Shown here piece by piece: positions 46,595 through 60,400 of a DNA stretch of 64,000 nucleotides; position 1 is the stretch's first letter, and every line of letters begins with the position of its first letter. This stretch comes from Cenococcum geophilum 1.58. Taxonomy: Eukaryota; Ascomycota; Dothideomycetes; Gloniales; Gloniaceae. A program made the position numbers and the translations under genes. Under the pieces are notes generated by a model, which saw only the letters and a list, made by a program, of their open reading frames with translations, did not search any database and was not told the origin of the DNA. The stretch lies in contig KV748178.1 of assembly GCA_001692895.1 (NCBI GenBank), positions 4,498,887 to 4,562,886 of the forward strand, read 5' to 3'.

Positions 46595-47568
46595 GTAACG
46601 TAAGTAACGCCCTTTAGAACCTAATAATGTAGCACGCCAACGCTTAAACATTCCTAAAGCACTACCTTCTACGGCGTGTTAGCATAGATATATAGGCAAT
46701 TGTTTAAGGCTTAGAGCCTTAAGAAAAGTTAATAAAAGCAGTATGCTAAATAAGCCGATTAATTAACCTACGGCGGCCACAGCACCTAATAATAGAATAA
46801 TCCTTATTAGTAAACAAGAACCCGCGTATTTGTTCCTTAATTAAAGTTTAAAATAAGCTAAAGCTTAGCCTTAAGCGCAAAACCGTAGAAAATACAGAAT
46901 ACTAAAAGCTTAGCTAAGAAATTATAAATAAAAGGCAACGTTAGAGAAATACGCTATTAAAAAATATTAAGAAGAATTAGGATAATAAATAAGCTATAAT
47001 TAATATTAAGCGGCAACTTTCCGGGGTTATATTTAGCGAGGATATTAAAGCAACCTTAAAATCTAGTAATAATAGATCGGTTAAATACAAACGCCTTATT
47101 AAAGTGATTATAACGCTACCTGGCACGTTACTAGAAGATAAAATACGTAGATGCAATAATGCTATTAATACAGTTATAGATTACTGCAATGTTAAGGAAG
47201 GTAGAGCGCATCGGCTAAGTTATTACTAGAAATAGTTTAGGATAGGTATTACCCTTAGCCAAGTTAAGATTAAAGAAGATGCTAAGATTTTAGAAGCGGC
47301 TAAAGCGCTAGAGAGGGTAAAGTCATCCTTATATAAGGAGAAAAGACTAAAAATATACTTTATCTGCCTTAGGAATAAAAAGCTTATAATTAGCAAGCGT
47401 ATATATAGGTTCCACACTCTAACTACTCTTATAAAGCATTTCCGACAAGCGCATCTCTCTAAACTCCTAAAATAGGGTAAGATTAAATATAACGTTTATA
47501 AAGTAACCCTTAAGCATAAAATGCATTTTTAGAACCATGCGTATAGTATACATAGGACCTTTTCCTAG

Positions 47569-48645
47569 TTATTACGCGCTTATCTTATTATTCTTTACCA
47601 CTTTTTATTTTATTTTAGTTTATTGTCATCTAATCCTGTTTTAGTATTTAGTAGAATAGATATAATGACTAGGATTCTATAATTCGTCTAGGGGGGTAAG
47701 GGGTAATAGGTAAGGTAAGGGTAAGGTAAAGGATAAAGTAAAGGATAAGATAAAGGGTAGGGTAAGGGGTGGTTATATACTTTATCTTAGGTAAACTAGT
47801 TTTAGTAAGAAGCTATTAGAGTTTAAATTTTATATAGATAATATAGCTCTAACCCGTAAGTAAATAAAGGGAAAATTATACCTATTCTAATTAGCATATA
47901 ACTATATATAATAGCAAGCTAAGGTAAAACTAGAAAGCTTAATTAAAGATTACTCTAAAGCGGACTAATCTAAAACGGATTACTTAAGCCTATAAGCGAG
48001 AGAGGTATTATAGGCTAAGAAACGACTTAGGAATATAATACTAATTAAACTTTGCCTAATATAGCTTAATAGAGTGCAGAGCCTTAATCTAAGCCACGGG
48101 AACGCATTACCCTATTATATAACTACTAATAATAGGCACGACGCTAGGTAGACTATCCTACTATAGGTTTAGAGGGGACACCCTAGAGGGTATTTCTACT
48201 AGTTGGTCCTAGGCGCCACGACCATATACTTTTTATAGCTGGTATATTTTTTAAGCTGTATATTTTTTATAGGCCGCTATTATTAGCACCTAGCTTTTAA
48301 GAGTTTAAGGCTTTTAAGACACTATTCTTAGGACCTAAAACTTCTTAAAAGTTTAAGGATTTTAGAAGACTAATCCTAGGACCTAGAAGCTTTTAGGAGA
48401 CTATTTTTAGGACTTAAAGGCTCCTTAAAGCTTAATTCTAAAAGGCTATCCCTAGGACCTAGAGACTCTTAGGAGCTTAATAGGTATAAGAAGTATAAGG
48501 AGAATACTAGGCGTATTATCCTAGAGTGCTAAAATCTAGCCCTTACTAAATTTAGTCTTTTATTTTTAGGAGGCGAATTTTATAGGGCGTCTAAAACGGG
48601 CACCTAAAGCCTTAACAGTTGTTAGCGAAACTGGCTTCGCCTATT
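47569..48645 (+). other. Unassigned region with G/A-rich and GGACC repeats
   Basis: Contains a GGTAAGG/GGATAAAG-rich purine tract (47694-47775). A plus-sense protein-like reading (about 47790-48240) has RIP-type stops and no known family. Imperfect repeats built on CCTAGGACCTAGA...CTTTTAGGAG (about 48290-48480) have spacing of 31-48 bp. No functional gene. Confidence 0.45.
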
Positions 48646-48650
48646 CCCCT

Positions 48651-49074
48651 TATAACGGAACCTTGTAGCAAGAACTACGGTGGGCTCGTTATTGGGCTAG
48701 GTGTGTAGGAAATGCAAGTATAAAAGTCAACAACGTAATAACAACTGGTGGAGTGGTTGCCCAATAGATTAACTCTAATTATATTCTAAGAATTACTATA
48801 AGGAAGGAACTATCTAGGTAGGGACTAAGGGTCCTTAAATACACAACTGTACTCCTATGAAATCCTTCTTATACGTGATGTACGTCTTATATATAAGGTA
48901 CGTAAGTTTCTTTTATTCCTCTCGTTTAATATATAGCATATTATATAACCTTAGTTACTATTCCTTATATATAGTTTTATTAGCTCCATCCTAAACCGTG
49001 CCTAAATTAACTAACTAGCTTCTTCTATCTCTTCTCTAAGTAGTTATAACATTGTACTTAAAGCGTCCGTAATA
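48651..49074 (-). repeat. Gypsy-A2 3' LTR
   Basis: 424 bp, starting TATAACGGAACC and ending CGTCCGTAATA. Preceded by CCCCT. Confidence 0.9.
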
Positions 49075-52000
49075 CTATCTCCCTCCTCTTTATCTTTATC
49101 CTTAAAGATTTAAAATATCTCTAAGTCGTTCACTAGAGGTATAATATCCGTCTAATTAATTTGGTTAATATTATTGCTTATTATACCTAAAGCAATTTCT
49201 TCTTTATACGCCTAACGTCGTACTTATACTATTGCTGCAATATTATCTCTTAGTAAGATTATACTGTTTCTATATTCTTGTTATTTAAAAGAGGGATTAG
49301 TTTATATTATATTAGCGAACCTATCTTCGCAACAACCGTCTTTTTATTTAAAGTGTACTAAAGCGAATATTTATTTGTCCTATAACGTTTACTCTACTTT
49401 TAATACTAAATATACGTGACCTATTACTCTTAATAGTCATCTAGTTCCCTAATTAATTTATCTTAGGGTTTTATATTTAATCTACTACTGCGCGGCTAGA
49501 TAGTAAACTATTATAAGCCCTTACTAAGTTAGAACGTTCCTATAACGCGGAATAGAAGGCTTTAGATACTTAAATTACGGCGTCTACTTATCTACTTTGT
49601 CTTAAGAAGGTTTATAAGAAGGTTTATTCTAAGGAGTAGAAACTTATAAAATAAGGTTTATAGGAATTAGGCGATAAAAGAACGGACTCTTCTCTAATAG
49701 AGAAGGAAATAGATCTAAGTAGTTTGGCAACTACTCTTCTTAGGTCCCCCTTAGGTGACTTATTTTTTAGCAATCCTTCTTTATTAATGCTGCCTAACCT
49801 AATCTCTTCCGATACTCCTATGCCTTTTCTATAGCGTTCTTTAAATTCTTTAGTGGCTCCTAGGTAGTTTTAGTGTAGCCTATCTACTTAACCTCGTACT
49901 ATATTTCGTCGTTAATGTTCTTATAATTAATAATCTTTAATACTTGCCATTTATCTTCTTTTTATCCTCTATATATATCTACTTTATAAACCGGTGGCTT
50001 AATATTCCTATATACTAGCTCTAGTATTGCGATATATTATATAGGGTAGATCTTTATTTTAGCTAGTAGGTTTAACTTAAACATAATTAGTGAAATCCTT
50101 TATATAATTTTAAAAGGTCCTAGTTTAATATAGTCTAACTTCTTACTTAGTCGTTAACTCTTAAAATTTTTGTATAGTAACTATACTTTATCTCCCTCCT
50201 TAAGATCTAGTCCCTTAGATCTCTTAGCATTATAGTACTTTTTTATTCTCTCTTATACTTTCTTTACTAATTCTATAAGGTTTATATAAAGATTTATTAA
50301 CGTTTTTATTCTTTCTTTAGCTATACTACTTGTTTTCTTTACTTGTTATAGTAACAATAATATTCTTAGCTTATATCCGTAATTTGCCTTAAATAGTAAT
50401 ATGCCTATTCCTTCTTAAGGTATTATATTATATGTAAACTATATAACTAGTAATAGTAATACCTAATTATTCTATATATAATTAATATAATGCCTTAAAT
50501 ACTGCTTTAGCGTCTAATTTAATCTTTCCGTTTAACCGTCTGTCTGCGGATAATATACGGTAAAAGTTGCTGCTTAAATTCCTTACTCCGCTAAGAACAC
50601 TTCCTAGAATACTACTATAAATCTTAAATCTCTATCCAATATAATCTTACTTAGTGCTCTATATTTTGCGAATACTTCTTTAATATAGATTTTAGCGACA
50701 TCTTTCGCTAAGATTTCTTCTATATACGCTATAAAGTATCCCTACTTTATAAGCTTATCTATTATTACTAAGATCGTGTTATAATCTTATCCAGTAATAG
50801 GATCTTTTAATTTTAGTAACTTAATAATAAAGTCCCATAATATAACCTCCTATAGTTTTTCTAGTATTTTAATAGGTTATAGCCCTCTATATAGCTTATA
50901 TCTTATTAGTTTATTTCTTTAGTAATTTAAATATTCCTTTATAACTTTTCTAGCTATTCTTTAGATTCTATTAATAATATACTCCTCCTAAAGTCTTAAT
51001 ACTAAGCCCGTAGCTCTATTGTGTCCTTAAGTTAGTTCCTTATAGAAGTCTTCTATAAACTGCTTTGCTATACTTTTTAGGATATACTTTACTTCTTAAC
51101 TTTTGTATATATCCGTCTGTAGATCCTTTAGCTATACTTCTAGAATTCTTTATACCTAAAAGCTTTCTAGTATCTTGTAGATTTTCTCTAGTTTATTATC
51201 TTCTTAAGTTGCTATAATTCTCGGATAATTATACCTAATTAATCTATTTATATCTTTTTGCAATAAAGCCCCTAATAGCTTCTCCTTATTTTATAGTTTA
51301 GCTTTATAGCTTAGAGTATCTGCCCTTATATTATCTGTACCTTTAGTATATTAAATCTTAAAATGGTATTCTGTAAGTATCTCTACCCATCTAACCTATC
51401 TCTGGTTGAGTTTCTTTATTATTAGGAATCCTATTAGGTTTTTATAATCCGTTTTAACTATAAATGGTTTCTCTATACCTTATAAAAATGCTCTCTATTC
51501 CTTTAATACTGTAACTATACCTAATAACTTCTTGTTATAGATGTTATAGTTTAACTCTAGTAGTATTATCTTTTAACTATAGTATGCTACTAGGTGCTAT
51601 CTATTTTAATACCTTTATATAAAGTATGCCCCTAGTATATAGTTTAATATATCTGTCTTTATAACCGTCTTTAGTTCTAGTTAATAGATCTTAAGAACTG
51701 GCTCCTAGGTAAATAACTCTTTAACTTTCTTAAAGAGTTCTCTTTGCTCCTCTCCCTATACCTATAGTTCTTCTTTCTTTGTTAACCTTATAAGTGGCTT
51801 AATGTCCTTTAACTACTGCGCTATAAACCTTCTATAGTAATTATAAAACCCTAGGAATAATCTTAACTATATAACGTTTTCTAGTTTCTGCTAATTTACT
51901 ATAGCTTTAATTTTTTTTAGATCTATATTAAGTTAGCCTAGTTTAATAATAAATTTAATAAAATTGGTCTTCCTAGTAAAGAACTTGTATTTCTTAATTG

Positions 52001-55000
52001 CTACTAGTATCTGTTCTTCTTATAGTCTCTTTAAAACCCATTTAACGTGTTCCCCATGTTCTTCCTTAGTTATTAAGTAGATAATAATATTGTTAAGATA
52101 TACCATAACAAATTTATCTAAGTATTCTCCTAATATATTATTAATACGCTTTTGGAACGTTGCTGGTATATTTATAAGCCTAAATTGCATAACTAATGGT
52201 TTATATAGTCCTTCTTTTAACCTAAAGGCTGCCTTTTATTTATTACCTTCCTTAATCCTAATCTAATAATACGCCCATCTTAGATCTATCTTTGTGAAGA
52301 TTTGCGTATTACCTATTCTGTTTTAGATTTTGCTAATTAAGGGTAAAGGATATCTATCCTTCCTAGTAATGCTATTTAACTATCTATAGTTGATATATAG
52401 CCTTAGTTTACTATTTTTCTTTGGTATGAATAGTACTGGATAACCCGCTAATAACTATGATGGTCTAATATATCCCTTTTATAGATTTTCCTAGATAAAC
52501 TCTTTTAACGCTCTACCTTCTTCTTTGGTAAGTTTATAGATTAGAAAGAACTTTAGACTTGTTCCTGGTTTTAACTCTATCTTATAGTCCTATGTTATAT
52601 ATTTTAATAGCTTCTTATTTCCCGGTAATTATAGTTTCTTACTATACTTATGGTATCTCTTTAGTATATAACTTAGTCCTTTTTCTATTTCTTTATAGGT
52701 TGCTCCTACTTAGTACTATACTAACTTGGCTTATTATTATATCTTACAGCGTTAAGTATCTCTAATATTAACCTGACCTGTAATCTAATTAATCCTTAGA
52801 TTGTATTTCTGTAATTAAGGTATACCTAATACTGCCTTATCCCGTCCTAATGGTAGGATATTAAAAGATATCTCAATTTATCTCCCTTTAATAATTATCC
52901 AAATAGGTCCTGTTTTAAGATTAATAATCCCTCCTCTATAGGTTATTAGATCTCCTAAAATTATAACTAATAGGTAAGGTTTCTCCTTTTATCTATAAGG
53001 TAGTCCTATTCTCTTAACTACTACTAGTAAGATATGGTTTTGCGTTGCTCTACTATCTATTAGCGCTTTAAACTGCTAATCTTGCTAATTAACTTATAAA
53101 TTTAGGTGTTGTTTTTAAATTCCTTTAAGGGTTTAAGGCTCTATCACTGGCTCCTTTTAGTCCTGTGGGCCTCTACTTTTCCTAACTATTAGCTGCTTAA
53201 TTTTAGTGCACTTAGCTCGCTCTTTAGCTAATGCCTAGTTTGCTTTTTATCTTCTATATACTATAGACACGTATTTTCTAGGTATTTCTACTACTATTGT
53301 CTATCTAAGCATTCTTCCGTAAGGAATCTTCCTGGTTAAAGTACTAAACTTCCTTCCTTTTAGACCTCTACTGGATGCCATCTATATATATATTTGGTAT
53401 TTCTATACTATTACTTGTTTGTTATCTAGTATATCCTTATAGGGTATTTCTAATTCTTTTCCTTTGGATTCTTATATATTTTGCATATATTATCTATATA
53501 CGCAATCTATAATAACGTGTAGTGTACTAGGTGCTTTGGGTTAACTCTTAGCTTATTTTTATTCTTAAGTTTAAACCTTTATTATGCTGATCTAAACGTT
53601 ATAACTTTATTTATAGGTATTAAGATACGTCTCTTATTTTTCTAATCCTCTAAACATTTCTTTAGATCCTTTAACGTTATAATTAAGGCTCCTTTAATAT
53701 GCGTTATGGCCTTTTCTATAATTAGGTAGTTTTAGATAACTTTTTTATCTAACTATATATAGAAATCTTCCTATTTATTATTATGCCTTTGCCTATACTA
53801 CTTTTAATATAGCTACTAGAGTATATACGGTCTATCTATAAGGAAGTATCTTCTTATTGCTGCGTTGTGATAGCCTTTTATGTGTTGTTCCTTAAACCTA
53901 GTTAGAATCCCTAGATCCTCTTTATCTTCTAGTTTAGTAAGCTACTTAGCTCTTAGTATACCTGCTCTTAGCCTATTAGTAATTCTTTATACTAGTGCTT
54001 TGTCCTTTATACGTCCTAATATACTAGATCTTTTATCTAGTTTCTGTTCTTGCTATATAATAATTCTTTACCTAAACTCTTCTATGGTTTTTTTTAGTTT
54101 ACGCCTTATGCTCTAATCCTTAAAGTTATCTTACTTCTTAATCCTAGTATTAACTTTTTAATCTTTAGTCCGAACACTTTATTTAACTAGTAAATTCTTT
54201 AGGTTTATATATTCGTCTCCTAATCTAATTACTATTTATACTGTAGATTCTCTAATCTATAAAGAAGCTCCTTGCCTCTTGTCTATAGGTGTCCTAATTT
54301 ATACCCTAAATTCTTAACCCCTTAGGTTTTTTAATCCCAAGCTCGCTTCTAACTTAAGCTTAGCTCTAGCCTTAGTCTAACTAGGCTTACTTAGTGTTCT
54401 TATTTTGTTTTAAAAGTCTTAAATCTTACTTATCTCGTCTTAAGAATCTTATACCTGTGGGAACTTCTATCCTAAGCTTATTTGTATATTCTTAAACTAA
54501 GCTGCTACTCTACTCTATCGGTTATTGTCCGTTATAGGTCCTTAAGCTTACCTTATCTTGTTTTAAGAATCTTAGTTATCTCTTATTTTGCTATAAAAAT
54601 CTTAAGCCTTTAGCCTTTTACCTTTATTAAGTGCTGAAGTAGTTCGCTATTCTACTTCTTTTATGTCTTGTAAAGCGATAGATATTGTGTCTAGTAGGGT
54701 TTTGATCCCTACTAATGTTCCCTATTTTGTAGTGGAATTATCCTCTACCTTTAGTATAATATTTCTAAGGTTTACTTACTCCTAGTAAGCGGCCCTTATT
54801 GCCTTATTGTTATAGAATGTTTCGCCTAGGTTGAATTTATTATCCTTAATATTTAATCTACGAACTAGTTCGTTAGTTCCTTTATATTTTATAGGTGCTA
54901 GCTCTTATAGCTAATAGCTTACGCTATACTTAGTATTCTTATAAATTTGGTATACGTTGTTATAATAAAATGCAAAACTTTTAATTAAATATTCTTTTGT

Positions 55001-56175
55001 TCCTTATAGTATATTATTATCCCTTTATATATGTATATCGTCTACTAGTCTTATACCCTTTACTATATAGTAACTCTACCTACTTTTATAGTCTCTAATA
55101 TAATAACCCTATTTTCCGTAATTTATATAAGCTCCTTCTTTAAACCATTTCTCTTGCTATAGAGTCCGCCTAAATGTCTTCTGCTAATGAGATCCCTAAT
55201 TCGGCCTCTGCTCCTTAGACCTTTAATTACCTAATTCTTATCCTTTGGGTTTCTATAGTTTGCTCCATCTCTTATAGGCTTCTTTAGTGCTACTTAGGTC
55301 TATTAGCTCTGCGCTATACCATAGTTTCTAACTTAGCTTTTGTTATTATGTACTCTGCGCCTTATATAACTATAGAACTCTGTCCTAGCTTCTCTTAGCC
55401 TATTCCCTTTAGTAGATCTAATTATTAATCTTAATCGCCTAATCTATTAGTTCCCTTAGGGTGTCCGCATCTTCTATTAGGATAATTATGTCCTAGACTT
55501 TAGCCTTAAGTCCTTATTTATACTATGCCTTAAGCGCCCTATTATTCCACTCTACTTATATTGCTAGTGTCTGGAACTATATTATATACTTAATTGCTAA
55601 AGTTTATTATATAAGGTTCTAGAGTTTTCTTTCCGCTATAGTTATTTCTTCTAGGTCTTTAAATATCTACGTAAGTCGTTCTATAAATCCTTCTTAACTT
55701 AAGAATATAAATCGCACGTCTTAGTTAGTGGTCGTTATTTTATTTGCCTATATCTCCGTAAAGTAAGGTTTAAATTACTTAAGTGCTTTTCCTAATAAGA
55801 ATAGTCCTACATAGGCTATCCGATCTATAGGTATAGGTAACTTTACTCCCTCTTATAAGACCTTAAAGTGTATCTATATAAGGAATCCTTTGAGCTTTAA
55901 CCTCTCTCTTATAAATCTCTTAATTAATAGTAGCTTAATCTTTACTGCTCCTATCCTATTAAGTCTTTCTTCTAATACTATATTATTAGCTGTTAGCTAG
56001 TTAACTATTTCTTATAGCTATTTAACCGTTACAGGTTGCTATAAGTCAGTATCTGCTATACTGGTATTACCTCCTATCCTTAAAGTAGTTACTGCCGTTA
56101 ATGGCGTCGTAGTAGCTGCTTTTAGTGGCATGTTATTTAACTTCTTATATTAATACTATAACTAAGTAGTAATTG

Positions 56176-56600
56176 TGTAACGGAACCTTATAGCAAGAAC
56201 TACGGTAGGCTCGTTATTAGGCTAGGTATATAGGAAATGTAAGTATAAAAGTTAACAACGTAATAATAACTAGTGGAGTGGTTGCCTAACAGATTAACTC
56301 TAATTATATTCTGAGAATTACTATAAGGAAGAAACTATCTAGGTAGGGACTAAGGGTCCTTAAATATACAACCGTACTCCTATAAAATCCTTCTTATACG
56401 TAATGTACGTCTTATATATAAGGTATATAAGTTCCTCTTATTCCTCTTGTTTAATATATAGCATATTATATAACCTTGGTTACCATTCCTCGTCACATAG
56501 TTCTATCGGCTCCATTCTAGACCGTGCCTAAATTAACTAACTAGCTTCTTCCGTCTCTTCTCCAAGTAGTTGTAATATCGTACTTAAAGCGTCCGTAACA
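56176..56600 (-). repeat. Gypsy-A2 5' LTR
   Basis: 425 bp, starting TGTAACGGAACC and ending CGTCCGTAACA. Followed by CCCCT. Confidence 0.92.
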
Positions 56601-56875
56601 CCCCTAGGGGAATAATCCCCTAGGGCTTCGTTCCCCTAGGGCTTCGTTCCCCTAGGGCTTTATTCCCCTAGGGCTTTATTCCCCTAGGGCTTTATTCCCC
56701 TAGGGCTTCGTTCCCCTAGGGCTTCGTTCCCCTAGGGCTTCGTTCCCCTAGGGCTTTATTCCCCCAGGGCTTTGTTCTCCTAAGGCTTTGTTCCCCTAGG
56801 GCTTTGTTCCCCTAGGGCTTCGTTCCCCTAGGGCTTTATTTCCCTAGGGCTTCGTTCCCCTAGGGCTTCTTTCCC
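56601..56875. repeat. 16-bp CCCCTAGGGCTTCGTT array, about 17 copies
   Basis: Units CCCCTAGGGCTTCGTT and CCCCTAGGGCTTTATT (the latter carries C-to-T and G-to-A changes) run from about 56615. CCCCTAGGGG is palindromic. Gypsy-A2 inserted at the first unit, so its CCCCT duplication is array sequence. Confidence 0.93.
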
Positions 56876-56879
56876 TACG

Positions 56880-57400
56880 CTTCCTCTCCCCTTAGCCTCT
56901 AAGCTCGCTAAGATCTGCCCTTATACGCGGCACCTAGGTGCAGTTTATGAGTTTAGTTAAGGCACTAAGGTAAAAATTATTAATTAGGCCTATACCATTA
57001 AAATATAAACCAAATTAGCTAAAAAAAAGCCGTAAATATAATAGTAAAGGCCTTACTTTAGCCCTATAAAATATAGATAATAATAAAAAAGGTTTTTGTT
57101 ATAAATATATTAATAGCAATTTAAATTTAGTGGGTGTAGTAAGACCGCACTTATAAACTATACCCCGGTAGTAGGGTAAACCAAAAGTATAAATTATACT
57201 TTTGGCTTACTAACGACGCTAAGAATGCTAATATAATATCTTAGCGTATATCTAAGCACGTATTAAACCCTAGCTATAAACTAGTTATTAAGAAATCTAC
57301 CTCTAAAAATAGATACTTTGCGCCTTATTTTAAGGGTTAGGAAGTCTAAAGATAGAGAAAGCTTATATTACTATTTTATAGCTAAACACTTTCTGCTACC
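56880..57400. other. AT-rich spacer with a strong hairpin
   Basis: No gene seen. Within it, 57176-57210 forms a near-perfect palindrome: GTAAACCAAAAGTATAA, one base, then TTATACTTTTGGCTTAC. That gives 17-base arms with a single mismatch. Confidence 0.6.
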
Positions 57401-60400
57401 AACGCCATAAAAATAAGGGTTTAGTTAGTGCGGCTCGGCCACCCTCTAGTCCTTAAGATAACCACTATTTAACTTTAGGATGCAGCCTATCTTATGCCAT
57501 AATATACGGCTATGTTTATATCATAGCCTCCTCTAAAAGAATCTTAGCATATTATACTGCCTTTAAGCTTTATAGGCGCGCCTTTAACGCCTCTGTAAAC
57601 TAATAAGAAAGCCTTTACCTAAGCTCCTTAAGTTATCGCACTTCTTAAAAATACAGCAATTAAAATCCGTAGACATCCTTTTAGCTTATATAAGGGGAAT
57701 ACAATAAGATAGAGCGTCGGCTTAGGTAAGATAAGTTACTATTTAGGTTTATTAAGAATAAAATATAGTACGTAGCCTCTAGCGGGGAAGAGGTATTAGC
57801 TAATAATGCCAGTTGGATAAATATAACTATAACGGCAGGAGGAATTAACTTATTATTTATATGCCTACTTAGCTGCACTAAAGTAGAGTGCTTTTAAGCT
57901 TCTGTATAAATAAAAGCTTTATAGTGATAGGTAAAAGAGCTGGATAAAGGGCGGTATCTAGAGCGTATATATTTATTATCTCGCTGCTAAATTAGTAGTT
58001 TATGCTATACGAGCTCGCTTAGAGCCATATTCTAGGCACTATCCTCTTAGCGAAGGCATCTATAGGAAAATATCCTCTTGGGATACTCCTACTAAGCCTA
58101 TAGTAGAATAGCCTGCTTAGCGCCCCTACTTTATTTTATTTATAGGATACTATTACTTTCGCTGCGTTTTAGATATTAACTTATAGGTAGCATTACTAGA
58201 TGTTAATATCTAAGATATAAAAGGATCTATGTTTACCGGTTAGTGATACCTATAAGGCTACTACTTAATATCTTAAAGCTTACCGTAGGCACCTTAAAAT
58301 AGAATAGTTTAAATATCTAAGTGTATTTTCTTACTGCATACAGCTGTTTTTATGCATTTTTGCTGCTAATATATCTGTACTAATATACATAAATTTAGCC
58401 TTATTTAAGTAGAGATAAGTATTAATAGTTTATATACCTACTAAAGTCTACTTTCCTTAGCTTTGTTCTATACTAATAGCTTTAAGAAATATTACTCTAT
58501 AAAAAGCTATAAAACTATAAATTCCTACTAAAGAAGAGCTAGAATTCTGCCTTAAATTTATAAATTTATTCCTTACTATCTATAGAAAGTAGCTAACTTG
58601 TCTCTAAAGGTATACTATATATGTTTAGGAAATACTCTTATATAGTTACGGTTACTTTTACTCTAATAAGTGCACGCGTAAGTGTAATATGGCTAGATAA
58701 AACGGCGTATAGTGTACAGAAAATAATCTAAATAATGTCTAGAATATAAGGACATTATAGGGTATATATAGCTGTGATTTAGAGTATAGGACGCCAGAAT
58801 TAATATAATAAGCCTTTTAAAATTAGAAGTACCCAATATAGCACTCTTTATTTATAGTTATAAATATAGCTAAGTTAAATAAAACCTTAGTTTTTTTCTA
58901 AATTCCTCCAGCCTTAAATAGAAAAACTTAAGAATATTATTTCTTAACTCTATCTCTTAAATTACTGTGTGTCTATAATTAACGCTTTATTGTGTTATTC
59001 TAGCTAATATCTCCTGCCTCTAATAGATATTTCCCCTTCTTAGGCTTTAAACGGTTCTTTTTTAACTTAGTATTATTAGCCGAATATCTATTAGAGAAGC
59101 CTTTAATTAAGAGTACTTATAGCGGCTTTAAATTCTTACTAGATATCCTAGGAGGTACTAGCGCTCACTATTTATATATAAATAGGGTGGTCTCTAGGTC
59201 TATATCCGCGCTAGTCTTTAATATATCTAAAAGGAACCTCTAGCTTTGGTTAGTATTTATAGATTGCTTTTAGTTGGTCGTTAATACGCCCTAAGAGTTT
59301 TGTATCTTTAAGAGTGTATACTGTAAGTATACCACTACGGAGGCGTAATTGTAGAAGTTGGAGATGTATATCCTCACTAGGCTTAAAGTAATTAAGTAGT
59401 ATTATAATATTTATAAGACTATATATTGTAGTAAAATAGCAAGGCTTGTTCCCTTTTTTATTAAGTATAGCAGTTAGACTAGAAATAAGGCCGTTAAGCG
59501 CTATATTAAGATCGGGGCTAATATAAATAAGAGTAACTAGAGTAAGCGTAAAGACAAGACGAGAATGCCCATTAAAAAAATATTTTAAATTTATTTGGAC
59601 TTAAGATGCTATAAAAGTAATTAGGCGGAGTGGAGAGTTATTAATAAAATTTTCTGTTGCTTAAATAATTAGTATTACTGCTTAACTTGGGGCCGAGCGC
59701 TAGAGAGAAAGCAATAATATTAAGGAGGTTTGGGGGATTAAGTAGACCTTAAAAATTAAGTACCTAATTTTAGGCGTTAAATAAAAGACTTTTTTAGGTC
59801 AGTTAGGTGCTCCCTTAGTTATTACTTATTATAAGGAGTAAGGTGTATATTTTATTATCCGGCCCTATACGCGGCGTAGCACAGCATAGGTACCTAGCTT
59901 AGTGTTGCCTTAGGCGTACAAAGCCTTACACTTTACCGTATCTCTAATCTTTTATTCTTTTACTACTATCTACACTGTTTATAGTTCTTCTATAGTAATT
60001 ATACTAGAAAATAAAGGTAGAAATAGGTAATTAAGATTAGTTTTTTTTAGGATTAAGAGCTTCCTAAAAGCCCTAAACCTAAATATAATGCCTATTAAAT
60101 TTGTCTTTACGTAAAGTTTATAAATATATATGGTGAAAGCTATATTAAGCTTTTTAGTTGTAATAATCTATATATATAATTAATATACATCCCTATATAC
60201 TGCAAAAATCTACGCTAATATTTACCTATCTAGTTCTAGGTATTTTATTAAACCTAATAAGTTAAATAGCTCCTTCTTTACAAGGGATCTATCCATATCC
60301 TTAAGCATATATTTTCTCTCTAGAATTGGTCCTAAGAGGAGATTAAGAAAGTAAGTTATCTATTAGCTGCATTTATAGAGAAAACCACTACGTTCTTTAT

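Larger units (their letters stand above)
45052..47568 (+). pseudogene. DUF3435 tyrosine recombinase gene, RIP-degraded
   Basis: Plus-sense fossil of a ~790-800-residue DUF3435 protein. Recognisable pieces in order: an Asn/Ser-rich N-terminus (to ~45250); SFFNWFLN (~45550); KPVIDVKDLALVLKTNL and RPKALLNLYYQYI (~45835-46000); EGGPYKIVPKF; FSPYVFLLGLLFANKAF (~46202-46255); VARLYSLRYGIGKAFN (~46480-46530); the HANAQTFLKHYL box (~46630-46670); and a C-terminal Cys/His segment ending KVTLKHKMHF..HAYSIHRTFS and stop (47566-47568). Candidate catalytic residues are R of LRYG, H of QHAN-type box and Y of KHYL. Two introns are clear (46108-46157, 46535-46594). A frame change near 45420-45455 suits a third short intron or an indel. 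Frequent TAA/TAG make it non-functional. DUF3435 includes Starship captains, but the zinc-finger-like C-terminus occurs in many non-captain members. Confidence 0.85.
48651..56600 (-). mobile_element. Gypsy-A2: second full-length Gypsy-A family element
   Basis: LTRs 48651-49074 (3', 424 bp) and 56176-56600 (5', 425 bp) with CCCCT target duplications at 48646-48650 and 56601-56605. Minus coding sense: gag about 56130-55080 with a CCHC remnant near 55115, protease near 53075, RT about 52600-51900 with the YLDDI-type site near 52090, RNase H about 51850-51250, integrase about 51150-50100. A purine-rich tract adjoins the left LTR. Length 7.95 kb with no nested insertion, so it serves as the empty-site reference for Gypsy-A. 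It is broken, with interruptions throughout, and RIP-degraded. Both LTRs keep enough similarity to pair easily. Confidence 0.92.

Noticed and set aside
47694-47775. Possible interstitial telomeric repeat (GGTAAGG-rich)
   Set aside because: The unit is irregular (GGTAAG, GGATAAA, GGTAGG) and not TTAGGG; better described as a purine-rich low-complexity tract.
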